Assembly (NCBI GenBank): GCA_965222205.1
Contig: OZ244932.1
Coordinates: forward strand, 1,922,001 to 1,986,000
Origin: RHLJ01 sp965222205
GTDB taxonomy: Bacteria > Bacteroidota > Rhodothermia > Balneolales > Balneolaceae
Length of the DNA: 64,000 bases
Direction of reading: 5' to 3'
Part shown: piece by piece, positions 1 through 7,651 of the stretch
Layout: every line of letters starts with the position of its first letter
Position numbering within the stretch: the first letter of the stretch is position 1
Translations under genes and position numbers: made by a program
The notes under the pieces: generated by a model
Told to the model about the DNA's origin: nothing
The model's input: only the letters and a program-made list of their open reading frames with translations
The model's database searches: none

Positions 1-1642
1 CATCCTGAGTAGGAAACCAGATACCTCCATCAGAGTCTACTGCCCCAGCGGGTTGAATTCCCCCATTTGCTTCTCTATTTCTAAGTCCGTCCACTTCGGT
101 AAATCCACTGGAGGTAATCTGGTTAATATTTCCTTTTACATACTGCTCCACATCATGTTTAAATACCCAAAAAACTCCTTGATTCGAGCTCATCCAAACT
201 CTGCCGAATTCGTCGGGAATAATCTTATGAATCACCTTATCAAACAATCCCTGGCTTGTATTTAAAGAAGCTATGTTGAACGGAACAGCCGCGGGTGTTT
301 TTGAGGAAAGTATATTTAATCCGCTTTCTTCTGTCCCAATCCAAACTTTATATTCTTTGCTCATCGGGTTTTCATCAATCCAGATACTTCGAATCATATT
401 ACTGGATAGGCCTGAATTCTTTGCGTAAAGCTTTACAGAAACCCCATTAAGATGAATGAGCCCCTGACCATTCGTACCTATCCAAAAAGAGCCATCCGGA
501 GCCTCTTTTATTGTTTTTATGCTGGAATTTGAAACAGCGGGAATATCAACAATTTCCCATTTTTCGTTTTCCAGATAGTACAACCCGGAGGAAGTTCCAG
601 CCCATACTCGTTTATCAGCATCCTCGTATAAACAGAATACTGTGTTTTCTGGCGGGGAAGGATATTTAATAAATATCCGATCGCCTGAATACCTGTAAAT
701 AGCGCCATTAAGTAGCGCGACTAAAAGTTCTCCATTTTTTCTGGGAAGGATACTTTGAACAAATAGGTTCGAAGAAAGTCCTTCAAACAGAAAACCTTTC
801 GTAACTTCTGTTCCGTTTAATTGCGCAATACCTCCGCCGTAAGTTCCAATCCAGATTCTTCCATCCTGAGAAGTGGTTATCGGATATATATTTCTGTTCG
901 GCAGTCCTTCTTCTACACTAAAAGTTTTGAAAAAATTACGTTTAACTTTGTACAAGCCTTTACTGTAGGTCGCAACCCAGAAAGTTCCTTCATGGTCTTG
1001 TAAAACCTCATTTATCTGATTTCCCAAATCCAGCACCCGTTCACCCTGCTTATACAAAACTTCTTGATAAGCATCCCAACTAAAGTCTCTTCTTTTTCTC
1101 TTCTTCAGTGACTCGCTTTTAATCCCATTTGTTCTAATAATTCTGCTGTCTGAGATCGTAAAAATCTCTTTAGAACTTGCCGGTAAATAGATTTCTCCGG
1201 AATCTTCCTGGATAACTGCAGTAAATGTAATGCTTCCCAAGGAATCTGAAAGCAGAATTTGCTCAAATTGCTTTCCATCGAAAAGAATGAGCTCCGAGTT
1301 ATTATTAAGAATCAATAGCTTGTTTTGATAGCTAGCAATACCTCTGATTCGGTTATATCTGAGTCCCGAATATTCATCTGTTTTGTATGTTTTAAAACTC
1401 AATCCATCAAAACGGACAAGCCCATCAGCAGTTCCCAGCCAGATATAACCATCCCCGGTCTGAGTGACAGAAGAAATAGAATTGACCGGCAAACCATCTT
1501 TGGTAGTCCAGTTCTGGTAAATAAAACTATTATCTATAAATGAAGGCGGATACTGTTGACTTTGACCCCATACCTCTAAAAACGTATATACGTTTAAAAC
1601 TACACCTAGTAAAATAATCCAGCCACTCAGCTTAACCTTCAT
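1..1642 (-). CDS. Two-component regulator propeller sensor protein, N-terminal part (runs off the window edge)
   Basis: Reading the minus strand from ATG at 1642 gives 547 open codons to the window edge with no stop, so this is the 5' part of a longer gene. It opens with a membrane/signal segment (MKVKLSGWIILLGVVLNVYTF) followed by at least eight Reg_prop propeller repeats with the hallmark pattern DGxIWxGT, for example DGYIWLGT, DGRIWIGT, DGSFWIGT and a final DGGIWFPTQD. This is the periplasmic ligand-sensing half of the large Bacteroidota sensors; the family normally continues with a Y_Y_Y domain, a membrane helix and a histidine kinase, GGDEF or LuxR-type output. That output lies outside the window, so ligand and signalling type are unknown. 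A GAGG lies just upstream of the chosen ATG. Confidence 0.85.
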   Translation of the reverse strand, partial: MKVKLSGWIILLGVVLNVYTFLEVWGQSQQYPPSFIDNSFIYQNWTTKDGLPVNSISSVTQTGDGYIWLGTADGLVRFDGLSFKTYKTDEYSGLRYNRIRGIASYQNKLLILNNNSELILFDGKQFEQILLSDSLGSITFTAVIQEDSGEIYLPASSKEIFTISDSRIIRTNGIKSESLKKRKRRDFSWDAYQEVLYKQGERVLDLGNQINEVLQDHEGTFWVATYSKGLYKVKRNFFKTFSVEEGLPNRNIYPITTSQDGRIWIGTYGGGIAQLNGTEVTKGFLFEGLSSNLFVQSILPRKNGELLVALLNGAIYRYSGDRIFIKYPSPPENTVFCLYEDADKRVWAGTSSGLYYLENEKWEIVDIPAVSNSSIKTIKEAPDGSFWIGTNGQGLIHLNGVSVKLYAKNSGLSSNMIRSIWIDENPMSKEYKVWIGTEESGLNILSSKTPAAVPFNIASLNTSQGLFDKVIHKIIPDEFGRVWMSSNQGVFWVFKHDVEQYVKGNINQITSSGFTEVDGLRNREANGGIQPAGAVDSDGGIWFPTQD

Positions 1643-1771
1643 GAGTTACCTCATGCATATGAATCAATTATCATTCTCTGGTATAAGCCCGATCTGAAAG
1701 TTGCTTAGAAGAGTGAACTCGGTTACTTGTATTACATTAAATTGTTCTAAATTTAAATAATGCTCAGAAAA

Positions 1772-2014
1772 TTATTTCTCAGGGCTGAGTAACTCAATGT
1801 GAAATCTGAATCGTTCTCTTTCTAAAGACATGCTCTCATACACTTCACGAATCAATTTAAAAACGATGTTAGTATCTCCAATTATAGTTGTTGAAAGATA
1901 CCCGATTTCAATTTTTACATCATATTGAGCAAGATGCTCGATTAATTCCTGTACTTTTTCTGTGGGATTGTGGGTAGCAAGAGGAATAAAAGTTAACTGG
2001 GCAATTGTAGTCAT
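1772..2014 (-). CDS. Small YKOF/MTH1187-like putative thiamine-binding family protein
   Basis: An 80-residue protein with no signal peptide or membrane segment. The layout strand-helix-strand (about residues 1-45) and a second unit beginning LSTTIIGDTNIVFKLIREVYESM resembles the MTH1187/YKOF fold, in which TxxxGD before a long helix is conserved and members bind thiamine or related molecules. It stands alone, divergent from the his leader, about 130 bases downstream of the propeller sensor start. The family match is by eye and the short length (families are usually near 95-100) makes it tentative; a function in thiamine handling is inference only. Confidence 0.55.
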   Translation of the reverse strand: MTTIAQLTFIPLATHNPTEKVQELIEHLAQYDVKIEIGYLSTTIIGDTNIVFKLIREVYESMSLERERFRFHIELLSPEK

Positions 2015-2053
2015 TGTACTTATTTTTAGTAAAACTGAATATTAAGTTTTGAG

Positions 2054-2070
2054 TACCTTTAATTAAGGTA
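2054..2070. promoter_or_regulatory. Inverted repeat between divergent genes (possible operator)
   Basis: TACCTT-TAATT-AAGGTA is a perfect 6-base inverted repeat with a 5-base centre, in the 148-base spacer between the small minus-strand gene and the his leader. A second short inverted repeat (GAACG/CGTTC) lies at 2075-2090. Either could be a regulator site or a short hairpin; no function can be assigned. Confidence 0.3.
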
Positions 2071-2126
2071 ATTCGAACGCTTTGACGTTCCCTTAAGTTT
2101 ACGAATTTGAAATATTTTAAAAATGG

Positions 2127-2158
2127 TTTCCTCATAAATAATCTAATCCCTATATTTG
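2127..2158 (+). promoter_or_regulatory. Bacteroidota-type promoter for the his leader/operon
   Basis: TATATTTG at 2151-2158 fits the Bacteroidota -7 consensus TAnnTTTG exactly. TTTC at 2127-2130, 20 bases upstream, differs by one base from the TTTG -33 element. The predicted start of transcription falls at or within a few bases of the GTG of the leader peptide at 2163, so the leader would be translated from a leaderless or nearly leaderless transcript. Confidence 0.6.
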
Positions 2159-2162
2159 CCTC

Positions 2163-2237
2163 GTGAAAAACTACCGACTACATACCGCCCATCATTCTCA
2201 TTATGGTTTCCATCATGGACACCGTCACGTACACTAA
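2163..2237 (+). CDS. hisL: Histidine operon leader peptide (attenuation peptide)
   Basis: GTG at 2163 opens a 24-codon frame ending in tandem stops (TAA 2235-2237, TAG 2238-2240). Nine of the 24 codons are His (2181, 2190, 2193, 2199, 2211, 2214, 2220, 2226, 2232), including two CAT-CAT pairs. It sits 68 bases before hisG and just behind a near-consensus promoter. Ribosome stalling at His codons when charged tRNA-His is scarce is the established role of such peptides in enterobacterial his operons; its use here is inferred. Two weak hairpins overlap the end of the frame (GGT..TCC/GGA..ACC about 2205-2223, and GTACA/TGTAC about 2229-2246, with the stop in its loop), followed by T-rich runs, but no strong classical terminator is evident. 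Confidence 0.7.
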   Translation: MKNYRLHTAHHSHYGFHHGHRHVH

Positions 2238-2305
2238 TAGTTGTACCCTCTGTTTTTCAACCCTTTTTTAACACTTCTTACTAATTCTTTTTACTTACTG
2301 ATTAC

Positions 2306-3187
2306 ATGAACCGAACGAAAGATTCTTCGACCTCTTTACGCATTGCTATTCAAAAAAGCGGCCGCCTTACCGATAAAACCATTGATTTGCTCCACGGCAT
2401 TGGTGTTGAGTTTGATAATTATAAACGAAACCTAATGGTAAAAACCCGCAATTTTGATGTTGAACTTTTATTGTTACGCGATGATGATATCCCCGAATAT
2501 GTACAGGATGGAATTTGTGACCTTGGATTTGTAGGAGCAAACGAAGTGTTTGAGAAAAATGCCAATGTTACCGTTCTGAGAGGTCTCAATTATGGAAACT
2601 GCAGGCTTTCTATTGCTGCTTCAAAAGATGGCGACTTGCAGGAAGTGACTGATTTCAAAGGGAAAACTATTGCCACCAGTTACCCTTATTTAACAAACAA
2701 GTTCTTCAAAGATCAGGGAGTTGAAATAAACATTGTTGAAATTTCCGGAGCTGTTGAAATCACTCCTCAACTTGAGGTAGCCGATGCTATTTCAGATCTG
2801 GTTTCTACCGGTGGTACACTTCGGGCGAATGGGCTGGAAGAATTATTTACAATTCTGGAGTCTGAAACAAAACTCATTCAAACCAATAAAGAACTTTCGC
2901 CGGGCAAACAGCAGCTTATAGAAAAGTTTTTGGTTAGGATTGATGGGTATCAGCAGGCAAAGAAGAGCAGGTATATCATGATGAATGCCCCACTGGATAA
3001 AGTAGACTCTATAAGTAAGATTATTCCATCTATGAAAAGCCCTACGGTAGTACCCTTGGCTGAATCCGATATGGTGGCAATTCAAACGGTAATCCCGATT
3101 AATAAATTCTGGGAAGTGATGGAAGAGCTTAAAGAAGCCGGCGCTTCTGATATTGTGATGCTCCCCATTGAAAGCATGATTCTATAA
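2306..3187 (+). CDS. hisG: ATP phosphoribosyltransferase, long form
   Basis: The first enzyme of histidine synthesis, joining ATP and PRPP to give phosphoribosyl-ATP. The 293-residue length and the C-terminal ACT-like regulatory domain (about 215-293, ending in GASDIVMLPIESMIL) mark the long HisG form that works without HisZ and is feedback-inhibited by histidine. The two periplasmic-binding-like catalytic lobes occupy about residues 10-210, with RIAIQKSGRL at the start and the PRPP-binding region DLVSTGGTLRANGL near 165-178. It is the first structural gene after the leader peptide and is followed after 18 bases by hisD. Confidence 0.97.
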   Translation: MNRTKDSSTSLRIAIQKSGRLTDKTIDLLHGIGVEFDNYKRNLMVKTRNFDVELLLLRDDDIPEYVQDGICDLGFVGANEVFEKNANVTVLRGLNYGNCRLSIAASKDGDLQEVTDFKGKTIATSYPYLTNKFFKDQGVEINIVEISGAVEITPQLEVADAISDLVSTGGTLRANGLEELFTILESETKLIQTNKELSPGKQQLIEKFLVRIDGYQQAKKSRYIMMNAPLDKVDSISKIIPSMKSPTVVPLAESDMVAIQTVIPINKFWEVMEELKEAGASDIVMLPIESMIL

Positions 3188-3205
3188 GCTCAAAATTTCA
3201 ATATC

Positions 3206-4492
3206 ATGAAAGCATATCAGTATTCATCACTTACAGAATCTGAAGTTAGCAAGCTAACTCAACGCCCGAAAATGGACTTTACTTCCGTTTTTGAGGTCGT
3301 CGAGCCCATCCTTAAACGAGTAGAACAAGAAGGCGATACAGCGATTCAAACCCTTACTAAGAAGTTTGAGGGGGCAGATTTGGACGCTGTAACCATCAAC
3401 CCGAAAGAAAGTACAGTTTCTCTTTCTGTGGAAGTTAAAAACGCGATAGACACTGCTTTCGAGAATATTTCCACATTCCATAAAGCTCAAAAGGCTGCTC
3501 CTCTTGAAGTGGTAACGATGGATGGAGTTATATGCAGAAAAGTAACCCGTGCGATTGAGAGAGTTGGATTATATGTACCTGGCGGCACCGCGGTTTTACC
3601 TTCTACAGCTATGATGCTCTGTGTACCGGCTATGATCGCTGGTTGTTCGACAGTGGTACTGGCCACTCCCCCACAATCTGATGGAAGCGTTGCTCCGGAA
3701 ATTATTTACATCGCTCAAAAAGCCAATATCGATACTATTCTTCTGGCCGGTGGTGCTCAGGCTGTTGCAGCAATGGCATTCGGAACAGAGTCGGTTCCTA
3801 AAGTAGACAAGATCTTCGGACCCGGTAATCAGTTCGTTACCGCTGCAAAGATGATCCTGCAAAACAGCGAGGCACAAATCAGCATTGATATGCCTGCCGG
3901 TCCTTCAGAAGTATTGGTGATTGCAGACTGTGACGCGAATCCTTCTTATGTAGCTGCTGATTTACTTTCTCAGGCAGAGCATGGCGCGGATAGTCAGGTA
4001 GTTTTGGTTGCAACTTCTGATTTTAATTTATCCGCTCTGGAGAAAGAGTTAGAAGACCAGCTCAATCAACTCCCGAGAAAAGAACTGGCAGCAAAAGCAC
4101 TGAAAAATAGTTTTTCCTTATTGGTGAATTCAATAGATGAAGCCTTTGAATTTTCAAATAATTATGCGCCGGAGCACTTAATTGTTAATGTTCGCAATGC
4201 AGAAGATTATCAGAAAAGAATCGTAAATGCCGGATCGGTATTCTTTGGTCAATTTACTCCCGAAAGTGTTGGTGATTATGCTTCTGGAACTAATCACACC
4301 CTTCCAACCTATGGTTATGCTCGAATGTACAGCGGAGTAAATTTAGCTTCCTTTCAGAAGTCCATCACCATGCAAACATTGACGGAAGAAGGAATTAAGA
4401 ACATTGGCCCAACTGTAGAAACGCTCGCTGATCTTGAAGGTCTTCAGGCTCATAAAAATGCAGTGAGCATAAGATTGAAGGATTTAGAATGA
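3206..4492 (+). CDS. hisD: Histidinol dehydrogenase
   Basis: This NAD-dependent, zinc-binding enzyme carries out the last two steps of histidine synthesis, oxidising histidinol to histidinal and then histidine. The 428-residue length is normal. Family landmarks are RVGLYVPGGTAVLPSTAMM (about 112-130), VDKIFGPGNQFVTAAK, the zinc-ligand segment DLLSQAEHGADSQ, and YAPEHLIV near the C-terminal third. It lies between hisG and hisC and its TGA overlaps the hisC ATG by four bases, a usual sign of translational coupling. Confidence 0.97.
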   Translation: MKAYQYSSLTESEVSKLTQRPKMDFTSVFEVVEPILKRVEQEGDTAIQTLTKKFEGADLDAVTINPKESTVSLSVEVKNAIDTAFENISTFHKAQKAAPLEVVTMDGVICRKVTRAIERVGLYVPGGTAVLPSTAMMLCVPAMIAGCSTVVLATPPQSDGSVAPEIIYIAQKANIDTILLAGGAQAVAAMAFGTESVPKVDKIFGPGNQFVTAAKMILQNSEAQISIDMPAGPSEVLVIADCDANPSYVAADLLSQAEHGADSQVVLVATSDFNLSALEKELEDQLNQLPRKELAAKALKNSFSLLVNSIDEAFEFSNNYAPEHLIVNVRNAEDYQKRIVNAGSVFFGQFTPESVGDYASGTNHTLPTYGYARMYSGVNLASFQKSITMQTLTEEGIKNIGPTVETLADLEGLQAHKNAVSIRLKDLE

Positions 4493-5550
4493 GCAAACAA
4501 ATCAACATACCATCACTAGTCAGGCCTAACATCCTGGACTTAAAACCATACCGCAGTGCCAGAGATGACTTCAATTCCGGAATACTACTTGATGCAAATG
4601 AAAATTCCCTGGGGGCTCCTTTTGAAGACAATTTGGAGCTCAATCGATACCCTATGCCCTATCAGGAAGAACTTCGGACAAAAATTGCTGAGTTTAGGGA
4701 GGTCAACACACAAAACGTATTTGTAGGTGTTGGCAGCGATGAAGCAATCGATCTTTTATTCAGAATTTTCTGCGAACCGGGAAAAGACCGGGTTTTAATT
4801 CCCCCTCCCACTTATGGTATGTACAAAGTCTCGGCTGCCATCAACAATATAGTAGTAGATGAAGTTTTACTTTCAGAAGATTTTCAACTTCGGGTTGAGG
4901 AAACGCTTGCAGCAGTAACAGAGAATACCAAGATGATCATCCTGTGTTCTCCGAATAATCCAACTGGCAATAGCCTTAATGCTGAAGATATTATATCTAT
5001 TGTTGATAGCTTTGATGGGATTGTAGTTCTTGATGAAGCCTATATCGACTTTAGTGAACAAGCCAGTTTTGCGAAGAAAGTTCAGGACGCAAACAACTTA
5101 GTAATTCTTCAAACCATGTCGAAAGCTTTTGGTTTGGCGGGCATACGATTGGGAATCGCTTTAGCTGATCCTGAGATTATTGATTTTATGATGAAGGTGA
5201 AGGCACCTTACAATGTGAATAAACTTACCTCAAAAGCTGCTTTGAGAGGTTTCAGTTATATAAATGCGATGAAAGGAAAGGTAGCGCAAATTAAAACTGA
5301 GCGGGAAAAAGTTATTAAAAGGCTTGAATTGATCCCTGAAATAGAAAAAGTTTTTCCGACCGATTCGAATTTTTTGATTTTCAGAACTCAGGATGCACTT
5401 TCCGTGTATAAAAAAATGGCTGAACAAGGGGTGGTGATTCGTTACCGGGGTAACGAACCGCATTGCGAGAACTGCCTTAGGTTAACAATTGGAACACCAC
5501 ATGAAAATGATCGTTTTTTTGAAGTACTTCAAAAAGTACTGGGAGATTAG
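4489..5550 (+). CDS. hisC: Histidinol-phosphate aminotransferase
   Basis: A PLP-dependent aminotransferase converting imidazole acetol phosphate to histidinol phosphate. The sequence has the class I/II fold type I signatures: LDANENSLGAP at the N-terminus, CSPNNPTGN, VVLDEAYIDF, and TMSKAFGLAGIRLG with Lys212 as the expected Schiff-base lysine. At 353 residues it is a full-length HisC. It overlaps hisD by four bases upstream; its stop overlaps the stop of the convergent doxX gene by four bases, so the hisGDC transcript runs straight into an opposing gene. AGTACTT/AAGTACT (5523-5540) is a weak hairpin within the 3' end. Confidence 0.96.
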   Translation: MSKQINIPSLVRPNILDLKPYRSARDDFNSGILLDANENSLGAPFEDNLELNRYPMPYQEELRTKIAEFREVNTQNVFVGVGSDEAIDLLFRIFCEPGKDRVLIPPPTYGMYKVSAAINNIVVDEVLLSEDFQLRVEETLAAVTENTKMIILCSPNNPTGNSLNAEDIISIVDSFDGIVVLDEAYIDFSEQASFAKKVQDANNLVILQTMSKAFGLAGIRLGIALADPEIIDFMMKVKAPYNVNKLTSKAALRGFSYINAMKGKVAQIKTEREKVIKRLELIPEIEKVFPTDSNFLIFRTQDALSVYKKMAEQGVVIRYRGNEPHCENCLRLTIGTPHENDRFFEVLQKVLGD

Positions 5551-5939
5551 TCTGACTTGAAAAACTTATCCCCGATAACTGGAATATCTGTTCTGTGGAG
5601 AAATAGTAAAGCTGCACAGCTTACAAATACTACGATAGCCATCACAAAAAGAGTTCCTCCATCGCCTTGTACCTCTATACCAAGCACCGTTAAGTGGCTC
5701 ATAATAGCTCCGGAAATTACCCCAAGCCCTATTACAGCGCCAACCCAGGTAGTTCGCGGAATTAATAACAAAATTGAAGCAATTAATTCTGCCACGCCGG
5801 ATGCATATCTTCCAAAAGGTTCCATACCAACTTGCTCAAAGATGTATATGCTCTCGGGAGCTCCGGTAAATTTAAAAAATAAGGTTTGGAGCATGATGGC
5901 TGCGGCTGCCAGTCTGAGTACCCAAATTAAAATTTTCAT
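5547..5939 (-). CDS. DoxX family membrane protein
   Basis: A 130-residue integral membrane protein with four predicted hydrophobic helices, a Phe/Lys-rich first loop (TLFFKFTGAPESI) and PFGRYASGVAELIASILLLIPRT, the typical core of DoxX-like proteins. The family includes subunits or partners of redox systems but the function of most members is unknown. It is transcribed against the his genes, splitting hisC from hisB, and shares a four-base stop-to-stop overlap with hisC. The 92-base spacer to hisB contains a palindrome that could control both directions. Confidence 0.85.
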   Translation of the reverse strand: MKILIWVLRLAAAAIMLQTLFFKFTGAPESIYIFEQVGMEPFGRYASGVAELIASILLLIPRTTWVGAVIGLGVISGAIMSHLTVLGIEVQGDGGTLFVMAIVVFVSCAALLFLHRTDIPVIGDKFFKSD

Positions 5940-5969
5940 AACAGATCTTTTTACATTGACGTTTCCGAC

Positions 5970-5985
5970 AGGATATCAATATCCT
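5970..5985. promoter_or_regulatory. Palindrome between divergent doxX and hisB (candidate operator)
   Basis: AGGATAT-CA-ATATCCT gives perfect 7-base arms around two bases, in the short spacer between the starts of doxX (minus) and hisB (plus). The location suits a dimeric regulator site, but no cognate regulator gene lies next to it. Confidence 0.4.
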
Positions 5986-6031
5986 TCTGTTCAAACATCA
6001 CAAATAAATAACTTTTTCAATTTCAATTATT

Positions 6032-6928
6032 ATGAATCTCTGGATTGAAGCTACAAATCTAATCACCGGAGAGCATAAAAAAGTGCTCGAACAAGGAGCT
6101 ACCAGATATCTTTATGATCTTAAAGATGACGGGTACTCTATTTCAATGGACACTAGCTCTCTGAGCAAACAGCAGCTTCGTCTACTCAACCATGAGGGAT
6201 TGCTGGATGATTTTTCTTACGATAAAGCAGAAGCCATAATCGAATTCGATAAAAGTGAGGGGAAATTCGAATTCTGGCTTGGAGAAAATGTAATCGCTTC
6301 GGGCTATGATTTGGGCGAGCTCTCCGAATCCTACAAAAAGGGGCTACAGAGAACCGCTTCTATCGAACGGAAAACCAATGAGACAGATATCCGGATATTT
6401 TTGAATCTGGATGGAACAGGTAAATCAACCATCAAAACGGGATTGAATTTCTTTGATCACATGCTGGAGCAAATTTCACGTCACGGGCTGGTCGATCTGG
6501 ATTTAACTTGTGATGGCGATCTTGAGGTTGACGAGCATCACACCATTGAAGATGTTGCTATTGCTTTGGGTGAAGCCATTACGCAAGCTTTAGGGGATAA
6601 AAAAGGAATCGAACGATATGCTTTTGTGCTGCCCATGGATGAAGCCCGGGCAACAGTGGCAATGGATCTTTCCGGCCGGGCTTTCCTTGTTTTTGAAGGT
6701 GAATTTAACCGGGAATATGTTGGTGATGTGCCCACAGAAATGATTAAACATTTTTTCTATAGCCTTGCGATGAACCTGAAGGCAACTCTGCATATTGAAT
6801 TCACAGGAGAAAACGATCACCACAAAATTGAAGCTATTTTTAAAGGCTTTGCCCGGGTATTGAAAACTGCCGTTGAGAAAAACCCCCGAATAAAAAACCA
6901 GGTTCCAAGTTCGAAAGGAGCTTTATAA
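6032..6928 (+). CDS. hisB: Imidazoleglycerol-phosphate dehydratase with an extra N-terminal domain
   Basis: Residues from about 108 to 298 form a complete IGP dehydratase, which converts imidazole glycerol phosphate to imidazole acetol phosphate. The metal-binding motifs are intact: FFDHMLEQISRHG, DEHHTIEDVAIALGEA, MDEARA, HFFYSLAMN and ENDHHKIEAIFKGFA. Residues 1-105 are additional and do not look like the usual HAD histidinol-phosphatase half of bifunctional HisB: no DxDxT motif is present and it is too short (about 105 rather than 165 residues). A segment DGYSISMDTSSLSKQQLRLL followed by NHEGLLDDF loosely recalls HAD motif II, so a decayed phosphatase is one possibility. It follows the doxX spacer and leads hisB-hisH-hisA. 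Confidence 0.92.
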   Translation: MNLWIEATNLITGEHKKVLEQGATRYLYDLKDDGYSISMDTSSLSKQQLRLLNHEGLLDDFSYDKAEAIIEFDKSEGKFEFWLGENVIASGYDLGELSESYKKGLQRTASIERKTNETDIRIFLNLDGTGKSTIKTGLNFFDHMLEQISRHGLVDLDLTCDGDLEVDEHHTIEDVAIALGEAITQALGDKKGIERYAFVLPMDEARATVAMDLSGRAFLVFEGEFNREYVGDVPTEMIKHFFYSLAMNLKATLHIEFTGENDHHKIEAIFKGFARVLKTAVEKNPRIKNQVPSSKGAL

Positions 6929-6959
6929 ATGAATTCCAGGGTACTATTTGATCCCTTCT

Positions 6960-6980
6960 GTCATCCCCTTCAAAAGGGGG
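6960..6980 (+). repeat. GTCAT-type short hairpin in the hisB-hisH spacer
   Basis: GTCAT is followed by CCCCTT-CAA-AAGGGG, a 6-base stem with a tight loop, in the 106-base spacer upstream of hisH. It shares the GTCAT start of the palindrome family seen near 11.8-13.5 and 62.6 kb but lacks the ATCTG end, so it is a variant or an unrelated hairpin. Confidence 0.4.
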
Positions 6981-7034
6981 AAGTTGGATGAGGTTGACCA
7001 ATACCAGCAGCTTAAAATATTTATCAACAAGCCT

Positions 7035-7631
7035 ATGATCGCACTTATCAAATATAAAGCGGGGAATATCGCATCCGTCTCAAATGCATTGAACAGGCTG
7101 GGTGCCGATTACTTTCTTGCAGAAACTCCCGAACAGCTGGACTCTGCTGATGGCGTGATTTTCCCGGGAGTCGGTCACGCCTGGTCGGCAATGGAATCCC
7201 TGAAAGAAAACGGTATTGATGAATGGCTGAAGAATACTAAAAAACCCGTTCTTGGTATCTGTGTTGGTATGCAGTTACTATTCGAATCATCAAGTGAGGG
7301 AGACACAGCTGGACTTGGAGTAATACCCGGCTCGCTGGTTAAGTTTGATGAAAGCAAAGCCAAAGTGCCACACATGGGTTGGAATACATTTTCAAAAAGT
7401 AACGATCATCCCCTGCTTAAGGGAATTGATTCCAATGAATTTTTGTATTTCGTGCATAGCTACTACGCTCCTGATAACAAATATGCCGTTGCCCGTTGTG
7501 ATTACATCAACCCATTTATTGCGGTAGTTGCAAAAGACAATTACTTCGGTGTTCAGTTTCATCCCGAAAAATCAGGTGCAGCAGGTGCTAAAATCCTGAA
7601 CAATTTTCTGGATTACGTTTATCAAAATTAA
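7035..7631 (+). CDS. hisH: Imidazole glycerol phosphate synthase, glutaminase subunit
   Basis: HisH is the class I glutamine amidotransferase that feeds ammonia to HisF. The catalytic triad is visible as Cys76 in GICVGMQLL, and His176 and Glu178 in VQFHPEKSG. An upstream in-frame ATG at 6948 would add 29 residues translated from a hairpin-containing spacer; the ATG at 7035 gives the normal start MIALIKYKAGNIASV and the usual length of 198 residues. Its obligatory partner HisF is not encoded anywhere in the window, so hisF must lie elsewhere. hisA follows after 20 bases. Confidence 0.95.
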   Translation: MIALIKYKAGNIASVSNALNRLGADYFLAETPEQLDSADGVIFPGVGHAWSAMESLKENGIDEWLKNTKKPVLGICVGMQLLFESSSEGDTAGLGVIPGSLVKFDESKAKVPHMGWNTFSKSNDHPLLKGIDSNEFLYFVHSYYAPDNKYAVARCDYINPFIAVVAKDNYFGVQFHPEKSGAAGAKILNNFLDYVYQN

Positions 7632-7651
7632 GATCAAGAAGAAAACTATTC

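Noticed and set aside
2238..2305. Strong rho-independent attenuator terminator before hisG
   Set aside because: T-runs exist, but only weak 5-6 base hairpins precede them; a classical G+C-rich terminator stem is not there.
6948..7034. 29-residue N-terminal extension of HisH
   Set aside because: Translates a hairpin-containing spacer; the family start MIALIKYKAGN is at 7035.
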